Below, in pieces: positions 47,760 through 57,009 of a stretch of 64,000 nucleotides of DNA (the first letter of the stretch is position 1; every line of letters starts with the position of its first letter). The DNA is from Pseudomonas californiensis (GTDB lineage Bacteria; Pseudomonadota; Gammaproteobacteria; Pseudomonadales; Pseudomonadaceae): positions 124,001 to 188,000 of the forward strand of contig NZ_JAGTPK010000002.1 of assembly GCF_021147775.1 (NCBI RefSeq), read 5' to 3'. Under the pieces are notes generated by a model. That model was not told where the DNA came from, searched no databases, and saw only the letters and a list, made by a program, of their open reading frames with translations. A program made the position numbers and the translations under genes.

Positions 47760-48538
47760 GTGATGAATGGGCGATGAAGTTCGCCAGCATCCACAACGGT
47801 CGTGTCGCGCTGGTGACCGGTGCCGCTCGTGGCATTGGGCTTGGCATCGCGGCGTGGCTGATTGCCGAGGGTTGGCAAGTGGTGCTGACGGATCTGGACC
47901 GCACGCGCGGCGCCAAGGTCGCGCAGGTGCTGGGTGAGAACGCCCTGTTCATCACCATGGATGTCGCCAGTGAAGAACAGGTGGCTGAAGGGGTGGCTGA
48001 AGTGCTCAGGCAATTCGGTCGGCTGGATGCACTGGTGTGCAACGCGGCGATCGCGGACCCTCACAACACCACGCTGGAAAGTCTTGAGCTGTCGCACTGG
48101 AACAGGGTGCTGAGCGTCAATCTGGGTGGGCCGATGTTGCTGGCCAAACATTGCGCGCCTTACCTGCGTGCGCATTGCGGCAGCATCGTCAACCTGACCT
48201 CGACACGCGCCAGGCAGTCAGAACCCGACACCGAGGCTTATGCAGCGAGCAAGGGCGGCCTCACGGCGCTCACGCACGCATTGGCGATCAGTCTTGGGCC
48301 TGAGATTCGTGTCAACGCGGTAAGCCCTGGCTGGATCGATACGCGCGATCCTTCGCTGCGGCGTGCCGAGCCGTTGTCAGAGGCGGATCACGCCCAGCAT
48401 CCAGCGGGCAGGGTAGGGACAGTGGAGGATGTCGCGGCGATGGTCGCCTGGCTGCTTTCCAGAAACGCCGGGTTTGTGACCGGGCAGGAGTTCGTGGTCG
48501 ACGGTGGCATGACCCGCAAGATGGTTTACGCCGAGTAG
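47756..48538 (+). CDS. Short-chain dehydrogenase/reductase
   Basis: A 260-residue classical SDR with [21 protein letters not shown], the catalytic Ser in VNLTSTRA and YAASKGG supplying Tyr and Lys. The GTG start overlaps the metZ stop; an ATG at 47774 ([14 protein letters not shown]) is an equally good start. Corresponds to PA3106. Substrate unknown. Confidence 0.88.
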   Translation: MSDEWAMKFASIHNGRVALVTGAARGIGLGIAAWLIAEGWQVVLTDLDRTRGAKVAQVLGENALFITMDVASEEQVAEGVAEVLRQFGRLDALVCNAAIADPHNTTLESLELSHWNRVLSVNLGGPMLLAKHCAPYLRAHCGSIVNLTSTRARQSEPDTEAYAASKGGLTALTHALAISLGPEIRVNAVSPGWIDTRDPSLRRAEPLSEADHAQHPAGRVGTVEDVAAMVAWLLSRNAGFVTGQEFVVDGGMTRKMVYAE

Positions 48539-48637
48539 TATCAGGCTTCAGACGACAGGTCGAAATATCTCTGTGTTTCGACGCGTCGGGTCAAAGAGCC
48601 GGTTTGTGGTGTTTTGAAAAAAACTTCAATCAGGCTA

Positions 48638-48666
48638 TTGACTTAGGTTCGTTAGGTGCGTAAATT
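48638..48666 (+). promoter_or_regulatory. Sigma-70 promoter of the tRNA cluster
   Basis: TTGACT and TAAATT are separated by 17 bases and followed by a GC-rich discriminator (CGCGGCC), which is typical of growth-rate-controlled stable RNA promoters. Start expected near 48673, 15 bases before tRNA-Val. Confidence 0.75.
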
Positions 48667-48687
48667 TCGCGGCCTCAACGAAGCAAA

Positions 48688-48763
48688 GGGTGATTAGCTC
48701 AGCTGGGAGAGCAGCTGCCTTACAAGCAGCGGGTCGGCGGTTCGATCCCGTCATCACCCACCA
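48688..48763 (+). tRNA. tRNA-Val (anticodon UAC)
   Basis: A 76-base cloverleaf: acceptor GGGTGAT/ATCACCC, D arm TAGCTCAGCTGGGAGAGC, anticodon TAC in CTGCCTTACAAGCAG, T loop GTTCGATCC and an encoded CCA end. First gene of a three-tRNA cluster. Confidence 0.98.
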
Positions 48764-48829
48764 TCGTTGAGTTTGAAAGCTGAAGTTCGAGGGCTTTCGA
48801 ATGTTCCAAAGGACGCAAGTCCACCATGC

Positions 48830-48906
48830 GCAGCGGTAGTTCAGTCGGTTAGAATACCGGCCTGTCACGCCGGGGGTCGCGGGTTCGAGTCCCGTCCGCT
48901 GCGCCA
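48830..48906 (+). tRNA. tRNA-Asp (anticodon GUC), copy 1
   Basis: A 77-base tRNA with acceptor GCAGCGG/CCGCTGC, anticodon GTC in CGGCCTGTCACGCCG, T loop GTTCGAGTC and encoded CCA. Identical to the copy 116 bases downstream. Confidence 0.98.
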
Positions 48907-49022
48907 TATTTGTACAGATCGGGTTTGCCGGGTCTGAGGTTGAAACGCATTCTGGCACTTCAATCTGATGTACAGGAAACAGACTATCAAAAGTTTGTTT
49001 CAAACAGGTTTACAAGCGATAC

Positions 49023-49099
49023 GCAGCGGTAGTTCAGTCGGTTAGAATACCGGCCTGTCACGCCGGGGGTCGCGGGTTCGAGTCCCGTCCGCTGCGCCA
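49023..49099 (+). tRNA. tRNA-Asp (anticodon GUC), copy 2
   Basis: Exact duplicate of the tRNA-Asp at 48830-48906. The spacer between the copies is not repeated, so the duplication covers little more than the tRNA itself. Followed by the cluster terminator. Confidence 0.98.
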
Positions 49100-49134
49100 T
49101 ACAAAGCCTCGAGGCCCTTGAACTCCTTGAAGCA

Positions 49135-49168
49135 AACAAAAAAGCGACCTTAGGGTCGCTTTTTTGTT
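49135..49168 (+). terminator. Rho-independent terminator of the tRNA cluster
   Basis: AACAAAAAAGCGACC pairs with GGTCGCTTTTTTGTT in a perfect 15-bp stem with a 4-base loop. The T-run lies in the 3' arm. Confidence 0.93.
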
Positions 49169-49330
49169 GTCTGCGGTTTATCAAAAAACGCGCGTTTGGT
49201 CAGCGGGTCATGCTTTGTATCCAAATCCTTTGGAACTGTGCGTTGATCCAGCGTCTGCCTTGTTGCAGACTTACCGCCATTTTCCAGTTTGCAGTCTTGC
49301 TGGCAGTTTTTTCCTTCCTCAGGATTCTCG

Positions 49331-50164
49331 ATGTTTAAGTTACTGAACGTTCGTACCGCGTGCTGGATGTCTGTACTGCTGCTGGCTGCCGGTTGCTCGA
49401 CGCCCAAACAGGCGATTTATGACCACGAGCACTTCGATGATGCCGGAACCTTCTCGCGCAGCTATCCCGCGACTGATATTTCCTCTTGCGAAGCCGGGCG
49501 ACGTGCGTTGCTGAGTCAGGGCTACATCATCACCAGCACCGACCCCAAGATGATCAGCGGCCGCAAGAGCTTTCAACAGACGGGCGAAACCCATATCGAG
49601 ATCAGCTTCAACCTGGTCTGCGCAGCCGACGTGGGTGATGGCAGTTCGACCATGTTCGCCAACGCCCTGCAGGACCGCTACGCCCTGAAGAAGACCAACA
49701 ACTCGGCAAGCCTTGGGGTTGGAGTGCTGGGTTCTGTGTCGATGCCGATTGGCTCCACCGATGACTCCATGGTCAAGGTCGCCAGCGAGACCGTCGCATC
49801 GGCCAAGTTCTATGAACGCTTCTTCGGGCTGGTAGAAAACTTTCTGCCGTCTGATGTGAAGAAAGCGGCGCACATCGTTGAAAAGCCGAAAGCCGACCTG
49901 GGCGTACCTGAAGCCCCGCCAGCGCCTGCGGCTCCCAACGCTGCAGAACCTGCGCAGCTCGCGCCAAAAGCGCCAGAAACCGCGCCCAAGGCCGAGCCCG
50001 CAGCGGAGCCAGTGGTCGCCCCGCCGGCAAGCGAGCCAGTGCCCGCTCCAGCCGAGCCTGCTTCGTTCAACGCCGAACCCGTAGCTCCAACCCCGGCCCC
50101 GGAAGCGCCTGCACCTGTCGATAACGCAACACCTGCCCCGACAGAAACGCCCGCTGCTCAGTGA
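49331..50164 (+). CDS. DUF2242 lipoprotein
   Basis: A 277-residue lipoprotein precursor: signal MFKLLNVRTACWMSVLLLAAGC with lipobox LAAGC (Cys at 22), DUF2242 domain to about residue 180 (AIYDHEHFDDAGTFSRSYPA; LLSQGYIITSTDPKMISGRKSFQ), then a Pro/Ala/Glu-rich tail of about 95 residues that may span the envelope or bind cell wall. No function is established. A weak GAACT...TCTG pair upstream (49233-49257) is discussed as a finding. Confidence 0.85.
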   Translation: MFKLLNVRTACWMSVLLLAAGCSTPKQAIYDHEHFDDAGTFSRSYPATDISSCEAGRRALLSQGYIITSTDPKMISGRKSFQQTGETHIEISFNLVCAADVGDGSSTMFANALQDRYALKKTNNSASLGVGVLGSVSMPIGSTDDSMVKVASETVASAKFYERFFGLVENFLPSDVKKAAHIVEKPKADLGVPEAPPAPAAPNAAEPAQLAPKAPETAPKAEPAAEPVVAPPASEPVPAPAEPASFNAEPVAPTPAPEAPAPVDNATPAPTETPAAQ

Positions 50165-50291
50165 TGTGAGTCAAGGGCAGGCTTGGCGGTGCATCAATGA
50201 ATATCCGCGCCTTGGAAGTCAGCTTGCTGAAGAAGAGGCCGTGAAATCCGCCAGATTCTGATTTCAAGTTTGAATCTGTATCTGTGAGTAC

Positions 50292-50345
50292 CCTCTTTCG
50301 CGAGCAGATTACCCCCAAGTGGGAGCGAGCTTGCTCGCGAAGAGG
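50292..50345. repeat. Pseudomonas REP element with inverted partner
   Basis: GTGGGAGCGAGCTTGCTCGC (50320-50339) followed by GAAGAGG is the classic Pseudomonas REP palindrome. An inverted partial copy, CCTCTTTCGCGAGCA, lies at 50292-50306, so the unit can fold into a long stem. It lies between DUF2242 and the 3' end of ilvA, typical intergenic REP placement. Confidence 0.85.
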
Positions 50346-50389
50346 TCGGTACAGTCGACACATCGGTTCAAGATGCACCGCCCGTTCTC

Positions 50390-51925
50390 TCAGCCGAGAA
50401 ACAGCCGGTACGCCGGGTTTTCGCTTTCGTCCCAGTACGGATAGCCGATTTCACTCAGAGCCTGACCAACCAGATGTCGCTCATCCTCGGGCACCACCAG
50501 CCCGGCGACCACGCGGCCATCAGCTGCGCCGTGGTTGCGGTAGTGGAACATCGAGATGGTCCAGCGTCCGCCCAGGCGGTTGAGGAAGTTGAACAGCGCG
50601 CCCGGGCGCTCCGGAAACTCGAAGCGCAGCACCACTTCATCGTTGACCCGCTCGGCATGCCCGCCAACCATGTGACGGATGTGCAGCTTGGCCAGCTCGT
50701 TGTCGGTCAGGTCCAGCACCGGGAAGCCCTGTTCGGTCAGGCTGGCGATCAACGCGCTGCGCGGATCGTTCTCGGGGTGGGTCTGCACGCCGACGAAAAT
50801 GTGCGCTTCACGGTCGGTGTGGTAGCGGTAGTTGAACTCGGTGATCTGCCGTTTGCCGATCGCCTCGCAGAAGGCTTTGAAGCTGCCCGGCTGCTCGGGA
50901 ATGGTCACGGCAATGATCGCTTCGCGGCCTTCGCCCAGCTCGGCGCGTTCTGCCACATGGCGCAGGCGGTCGAAGTTGACGTTGGCACCTGATTCGATCG
51001 CCACCAGGGTCTGGCCCGTGATGCCGCGCTGCTCGACGTACTTCTTGATCCCCGCCACACCCAGCGCGCCCGACGGCTCGGTGATAGAACGCGTGTCGTC
51101 GTAGATGTCCTTGATTGCCGCGCAGATCTCATCGGTGCTGACGGTTATCACTTCGTCCACGTAATGCCGGCAGACTTCGAAGGTGTGATAGCCGATCTGC
51201 GCCACCGCCACGCCGTCCGCAAACAAGCCCACCTGACTGAGCACCACGCGTTCGCCCGCCGCCATCGCCGCTTGCAGGCAGTTGGAATCATCCGGCTCGA
51301 CGCCGATCACCTTGATCTCCGGGCGCAGGTATTTGACGTACGCCGCAATGCCTGCAATGAGGCCACCGCCACCAACCGGCACGAAGATCGCGTCCAGTTG
51401 CCCCGGCTGCTGACGAAGGATCTCCATCGCCACCGTGCCTTGGCCGGCAATGGTGTCGGGGTCATCGTAAGGGTGGATATAAACGAAGCCTTGCTCGTCG
51501 ACCAGTTTCAGCGAGTAGGCCAGCGCCTCGGGGAAGGAGTCGCCATGCAGGACCACTGTGGCACCGCGCGAACGCACGCCTTCGACCTTGATTTCAGGTG
51601 TGGTGCGCGGCATGACGATGGTCGCAACAATCCCCAGCTCGCGTGCCGCCAGGGCCAGCCCCTGGGCGTGGTTGCCTGCCGAAGCAGTGACCACGCCGCG
51701 TGCGGCCTCTTCGGCGGTCAATTGAGCCAGCTTGTTGTACGCGCCGCGAATCTTGAACGAGAACACCGGCTGCAAGTCTTCGCGCTTTAGCAGCACCTGG
51801 TTGCCCAGCCGCTCCGACAGCTGACGAGCACCGTGCAGCGGCGTTTCGACAGCGACGTCGTAGACGCGGGAGGTGAGAATCTTGCGTGCGTAGTGATTGA
51901 GCAGATCGGGCTGGCCATGGCTCAT
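50390..51925 (-). CDS. ilvA: Threonine ammonia-lyase, biosynthetic
   Basis: PLP enzyme converting threonine to 2-oxobutanoate, the first step to isoleucine. The 511-residue protein has the PLP Lys in FSFKIRGAYNKL (about residue 58), SAGNHAQGLALAAR, the Gly-rich loop PVGGGGLIAGIAAYVK and two C-terminal ACT-like regulatory domains (FKAFCEAI; FLNRLGGRWTISMFHYRNHG) for feedback by Ile and Val. AAGGGA lies 8 bases before the ATG at 51925. The start overlaps a 35-codon Ile-rich ORF, and an attenuator lies further upstream. Confidence 0.96.
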   Translation of the reverse strand: MSHGQPDLLNHYARKILTSRVYDVAVETPLHGARQLSERLGNQVLLKREDLQPVFSFKIRGAYNKLAQLTAEEAARGVVTASAGNHAQGLALAARELGIVATIVMPRTTPEIKVEGVRSRGATVVLHGDSFPEALAYSLKLVDEQGFVYIHPYDDPDTIAGQGTVAMEILRQQPGQLDAIFVPVGGGGLIAGIAAYVKYLRPEIKVIGVEPDDSNCLQAAMAAGERVVLSQVGLFADGVAVAQIGYHTFEVCRHYVDEVITVSTDEICAAIKDIYDDTRSITEPSGALGVAGIKKYVEQRGITGQTLVAIESGANVNFDRLRHVAERAELGEGREAIIAVTIPEQPGSFKAFCEAIGKRQITEFNYRYHTDREAHIFVGVQTHPENDPRSALIASLTEQGFPVLDLTDNELAKLHIRHMVGGHAERVNDEVVLRFEFPERPGALFNFLNRLGGRWTISMFHYRNHGAADGRVVAGLVVPEDERHLVGQALSEIGYPYWDESENPAYRLFLG

Positions 51926-52029
51926 CGCGTCGTTCCCTTGTACAGGTGCGGAGCGGCCATGCGCAGTGGGGCAACGATCATGTCGGAGGAAGCGATAAGG
52001 GCGATGATAGAGCGATGGATAGCGATCAT
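51922..52029 (-). CDS. 35-codon Ile-rich leader ORF coupled to ilvA
   Basis: ATG at 52029 has a strong AGGAG 6 bases upstream, on the 3' arm of a 7-bp hairpin. Six of the first 18 codons are ATC for Ile (MIAIHRSIIALIASSDMI). The TGA overlaps the ilvA ATG (ATGA). It could sense Ile supply by ribosome stalling or couple ilvA translation. It is in another frame from ilvA, so not an N-terminal extension. Confidence 0.55.
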   Translation of the reverse strand: MIAIHRSIIALIASSDMIVAPLRMAAPHLYKGTTR

Positions 52030-52035
52030 GTCTGA

Positions 52036-52063
52036 CTCCTGGTTCAGTGATGTTGCCCAGGAG
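52036..52063 (-). promoter_or_regulatory. Hairpin covering the Shine-Dalgarno of the 35-codon ORF
   Basis: On the minus strand CTCCTGG (52063-52057) pairs perfectly with CCAGGAG (52042-52036) around a 14-base loop. The 3' arm contains the Shine-Dalgarno AGGAG of the 35-codon ORF, so folding would block ribosome access. Confidence 0.55.
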
Positions 52064-52070
52064 ACAGAAG

Positions 52071-52117
52071 AAACCCGCCTCGAGGGCGGGTTTTTTGCAA
52101 ACGTCGGCTAACCCGCC
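52071..52117 (-). promoter_or_regulatory. Transcription attenuator of ilvA
   Basis: Minus strand, three segments: GGCGGGTT (52117-52110, covering the last codons and stop of the 21-codon peptide), AACCCGCC (52092-52085) and GGCGGGTTT (52079-52071). The second and third form a terminator stem followed by CTTCT; the first and second form an alternative antiterminator of 8 bp. This is the classic mutually exclusive arrangement. The terminator stem is AAACCCGCC/GGCGGGTTT with a 5-base loop. Confidence 0.75.
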
Positions 52118-52173
52118 ATGACTGGAATGACGGTAATAATAATCTGGCCGAGGTTTTGCTGGATGGTGTTCAT
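52108..52173 (-). CDS. 21-codon ilv leader peptide
   Basis: A 21-residue frame containing the run QIIITVIPVMAG: five Ile in total, two Val, one Leu and two Thr, as expected of a branched-chain amino acid attenuation peptide. It has no Shine-Dalgarno of its own but its ATG overlaps the stop of the 16-codon ORF (ATGA), so it would be translated by coupling. Its last codons form the first arm of the antiterminator. Confidence 0.7.
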   Translation of the reverse strand: MNTIQQNLGQIIITVIPVMAG

Positions 52174-52220
52174 GAGCTGGAGGTTATTGCGGCGCGGGCG
52201 TCGAAGTCAAGCGGGGTCAT
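52170..52220 (-). CDS. 16-codon ORF initiating the ilvA leader
   Basis: ATG at 52220 follows AAGGAGG by 6 bases, an ideal ribosome-binding site. The 16-residue frame (MTPLDFDARAAITSSS) ends in TGA overlapping the ATG of the Ile-rich leader peptide. Its likely job is to deliver ribosomes to that peptide. Confidence 0.55.
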   Translation of the reverse strand: MTPLDFDARAAITSSS

Positions 52221-52272
52221 CGCGTGCCTCCTTCAAGACGAAGGCTTGATCCGGCACCTTATCGTTCGTCTG

Positions 52273-52315
52273 ATTAAAGTGGATCTACATTTTTGTTTCA
52301 CATTGGCACTTTAAT
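52273..52315 (-). promoter_or_regulatory. Putative promoter and inverted repeat upstream of the ilvA leader
   Basis: On the minus strand GTGAAA (52301-52296) and TTTAAT (52278-52273) are 17 bases apart, a plausible promoter with a weak -35. The region is bounded by a perfect 9-bp inverted repeat, ATTAAAGTG (52273-52281) and CACTTTAAT (52307-52315), a possible operator overlapping both promoter boxes. Confidence 0.4.
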
Positions 52316-52380
52316 GTTGATCTCGTGATCAGTTATCTCGGCTTTACTGACACCCATCAATCCGCCAAGAGGGCAAGCAA

Positions 52381-52467
52381 ATGGACGAGTATCAAGAAGA
52401 ACTGCTGGAATATCGCGCATCGGAGCTGGACCCTGTAGAACCTGCTGACGACGCTACCGAGCTGTGA
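52381..52467 (+). CDS. 28-residue acidic small protein
   Basis: ATG at 52381 is preceded by AAGAGGG about 6-7 bases upstream. The frame encodes 28 residues (MDEYQEELLEYRASELDPVE, then PADDATEL), strongly acidic, with a helical first half. It ends 6 bases before the convergent AraC gene. I believe similar tiny proteins occur in other Pseudomonas but cannot confirm it. Function unknown. Confidence 0.5.
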   Translation: MDEYQEELLEYRASELDPVEPADDATEL

Positions 52468-52473
52468 AGGGCA

Positions 52474-53514
52474 TCAGGCACTTCGGCGCTGGCTACGGCG
52501 GAACTCTCCTGGAGTTTTCCCGTTCCAGCGTTTGAAGGCACGTTGAAAGGCTTCTGCCGAGGCAAAGCCGAGCAGGTAAGCAATTTCTCCGAACGCCAGT
52601 TCGGTGTCGCGGATATACGTCATCGCCAGATCACGTCGCGTGTCATTGAGTACGGTCCTGAAACGCGTACCTTCTTCAGCCAGCTTGCGGCGTAACGTCC
52701 AGGTCGGCAGCTTCAACCTTGCCGCCACTTCCTCCAGATCCGGCTCCCGTCCTCCGCTCAATAACGGGCCCAGCAATTGAATGATGCGTTCACGCAGGCT
52801 GCGGGTACGGGTCAGTTGCTCCAGTTCCTTTTCGCACAGTTGCAGCAGATGCTGCCAGGTACTCGGACAATGATCCGGGTTGCGCAGGGCAAGGGTTTCC
52901 TGATCCAGGCGCAATTGATTGGTGGTGGCACCAAATACAATCGGGTTGTCACTCAGGTGCATGTACTGCGCGGCATAGTCCGGCGCGTCGAATTCGATTT
53001 CGACCCGTTGCGCGCGTAGTGGAATGCTGGCCAGTGTCGAGAGTTGGGCTACCCAGCCACCGAGAATCGAGTCCACCACGAAGCGGTTGTAAGCGTTATA
53101 CGGGCTGATCGAGTAAAAGCGTATCCAGGCCCCGGACGCGTCTTCGTGAAAGCTCGATTGGCCACGGTAATTGGAGCCGTAAAGTGCTTCAAAGCGGATC
53201 AGAGTTCGGGCTGCCTCGCGCACGTCAGGTGCCTGAGCAGCGGTGACACCGGCCAGGCCTGCCTGGCTGATACGGCTGAGCTGACCCATGCGCAGCCCCA
53301 GTCCTGGTTCGCCGGTCAATTGAATCGCGGCGTGCCCCAGCCGCATATAACGCGGGATCGACAGGCGTGCACCGGCTTCGCTGAGCCTTGCACTATCCAG
53401 CCCGTACTGCTCAAGCAGCGTGCCAGGGTCTTGACCGACGCTGCGAACGGCGTCGGTCAGGCTCTGGACAAAGCCCACGGACAGGTCACCCAGGCGCAGC
53501 GTCAAGGTCGGCAC
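52474..53514 (-). CDS. AraC family regulator, OruR-like
   Basis: A 346-residue regulator with an N-terminal arabinose-binding-type domain (IPRYMRLGHAAIQLTGEPGLGLRMG) and a C-terminal AraC helix-turn-helix (about 255-340; MTYIRDTELAFGEIAYLLGFASAEAFQRAFKRWNGKTPGEFR). Length and layout resemble OruR, the ornithine-utilisation regulator. It begins 2 bases after the nitrilase-like gene and probably shares its transcript. Confidence 0.88.
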   Translation of the reverse strand: MPTLTLRLGDLSVGFVQSLTDAVRSVGQDPGTLLEQYGLDSARLSEAGARLSIPRYMRLGHAAIQLTGEPGLGLRMGQLSRISQAGLAGVTAAQAPDVREAARTLIRFEALYGSNYRGQSSFHEDASGAWIRFYSISPYNAYNRFVVDSILGGWVAQLSTLASIPLRAQRVEIEFDAPDYAAQYMHLSDNPIVFGATTNQLRLDQETLALRNPDHCPSTWQHLLQLCEKELEQLTRTRSLRERIIQLLGPLLSGGREPDLEEVAARLKLPTWTLRRKLAEEGTRFRTVLNDTRRDLAMTYIRDTELAFGEIAYLLGFASAEAFQRAFKRWNGKTPGEFRRSQRRSA

Positions 53515-53516
53515 GC

Positions 53517-54659
53517 TCAGAGCCAGAGGTTGATCAGGCGCGCCCCACCGGGCAGAGGACCCTGCGCAGGTTGCGGCTCGGTGATTGTCTGGCCGTTGTG
53601 GTTGGCGAAGCTCTGCCCGGAGCTGCCCTCGTTCCAGAACTGCCCGCGCATGAACACGCTGATGCCCGCACGTGCGTTGCTGTGGGGTGCGCGGCCAGTG
53701 AGTGTCAGTTGATGCCAGGCCTCGCTTTCAATCAGGGTGCCTGGGGCGATATCAATCGGGGTGCCATCAGATGAAGGGCTGCGCCACGGGCTGGACCAGC
53801 CGTTTTTGCCGATCACAAAAGCAGGCACGACGATCAGCTCGGCACGCTGCTGGTTCAAGCGCGCATAGCTGTCCGGGTACCAGCTGTCACTGCCGATCAG
53901 GATGCCGAGTCGACCGGCCGGCGTATCGACCACATCAAGTGCAGTCTCGCTGGCAGGTTTGACGTATCGCCCCTGATAGGGGTTTGGAAACAACTGACGT
54001 TGCGGCTGCCCCAGCGGCTGGCCGTCGCTGTTGAAGGCCAGGCTGCTGTTGTACAGGGCGCCGCTGCCGATTTGTAACGTGCCGTTCTGCACACTGGGCT
54101 CGGGCAGCACGATGGAACCGGCCACCAGCGTCACCTGAAATTCCCTGGCCAGGCCACCGAACAGCATTTGATAATTTTTCGCCATGTCGCTGGCTTTCAT
54201 CCGCAGGTGCGCGTCATCCAGGCGGTTTTCGCCGGTGGCCGTCAGCATGGCCCTGGCGAAGTCGAAAGGGTTGCTCCAGGACAGCCAGTTCATGGCTTCG
54301 TCGACCGTGCTGGCCTGATAAAACTGGTTTTTCTCGCCGCTGGCGAACAACCAGGTGCCAATGTGCTCAGGCAGAACGACCACTGTTTTCGGATTGAGCA
54401 GACCCAGTTCGCGGGCCTGTTGCAGGTAGGCCGCCAGTTTACGGTGCAAGCGCCCAAGGTCCTGGTAGTCCGTGGGGAACAGTTCAGGCTGAATGCCCAG
54501 CAAGTTGCCTCGCTCACCGGGCTGCCCTTCATTGATTGCCAGATGGATGCGCAAGTCGGAAAGGTAGTGACCCATGGGGCGTTGCTGGGTCCAGAGCCCG
54601 TAACTGGCCAGACCGGCTACGCTCACCAGCAGAAGACAGATGGCAAAGAATTTACGCAT
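53517..54659 (-). CDS. Nitrilase-superfamily-fold protein without catalytic Cys
   Basis: A 380-residue protein with an N-terminal signal or anchor helix (FFAICLLLVSVAGLASYGLW, 4-23). The carbon-nitrogen hydrolase fold is recognisable: the Glu region VVVLPEHIG (E98) remains, but the Lys site reads QPQRQLFPNP and the nucleophile motif reads GILIGSDSWYPD instead of GxxICxD, so the Cys is Gly256. It is probably a periplasmic or membrane-tethered pseudo-enzyme or has a changed chemistry. It precedes the AraC gene by 2 bases. Confidence 0.75.
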   Translation of the reverse strand: MRKFFAICLLLVSVAGLASYGLWTQQRPMGHYLSDLRIHLAINEGQPGERGNLLGIQPELFPTDYQDLGRLHRKLAAYLQQARELGLLNPKTVVVLPEHIGTWLFASGEKNQFYQASTVDEAMNWLSWSNPFDFARAMLTATGENRLDDAHLRMKASDMAKNYQMLFGGLAREFQVTLVAGSIVLPEPSVQNGTLQIGSGALYNSSLAFNSDGQPLGQPQRQLFPNPYQGRYVKPASETALDVVDTPAGRLGILIGSDSWYPDSYARLNQQRAELIVVPAFVIGKNGWSSPWRSPSSDGTPIDIAPGTLIESEAWHQLTLTGRAPHSNARAGISVFMRGQFWNEGSSGQSFANHNGQTITEPQPAQGPLPGGARLINLWL

Positions 54660-54864
54660 AAATAGGCTGCAAGAGTGCCATCAGAGAAGTATCGACTAGG
54701 GTAGGGCGGTGCCCGTTGCTTGCCAAGAGGGCGCTGCGCGTTTGGATCAATAACTTGTCACTTTCGGTCATTGAGTGTCCGTCAGCGCCTCTTTACTGTG
54801 GCGTCATGAAACGGCCTGCTGGCCTGATTGAAGAGAGCACGCAGAGGTTCTCGTTTTTCCGTGA

Positions 54865-56925
<2,061 letters not shown>

Positions 56926-56936
56926 TCCTCGATGGA

Positions 56937-56983
56937 GTCAGGGTGTTTGTGAGCGCATCCCGCGCTTTCATGAAGACCCTGAC
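56937..56983 (+). terminator. Compound hairpin after fadH
   Basis: GTCAGGGT and ACCCTGAC form a perfect 8-bp outer stem, with an inner AGCGC/GCGCT stem. It follows the fadH stop by 11 bases. There is no U-run, so it may be a Rho-assisted or mRNA-protecting structure. Confidence 0.45.
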
Positions 56984-57009
56984 GCAGCACTGTCTGTAAA
57001 CTGCGCCTC

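Noticed and set aside
48600..49200. Genomic island attachment site at the tRNA genes
   Set aside because: No integrase gene and no displaced repeat of a tRNA 3' end other than the intact second tRNA-Asp.
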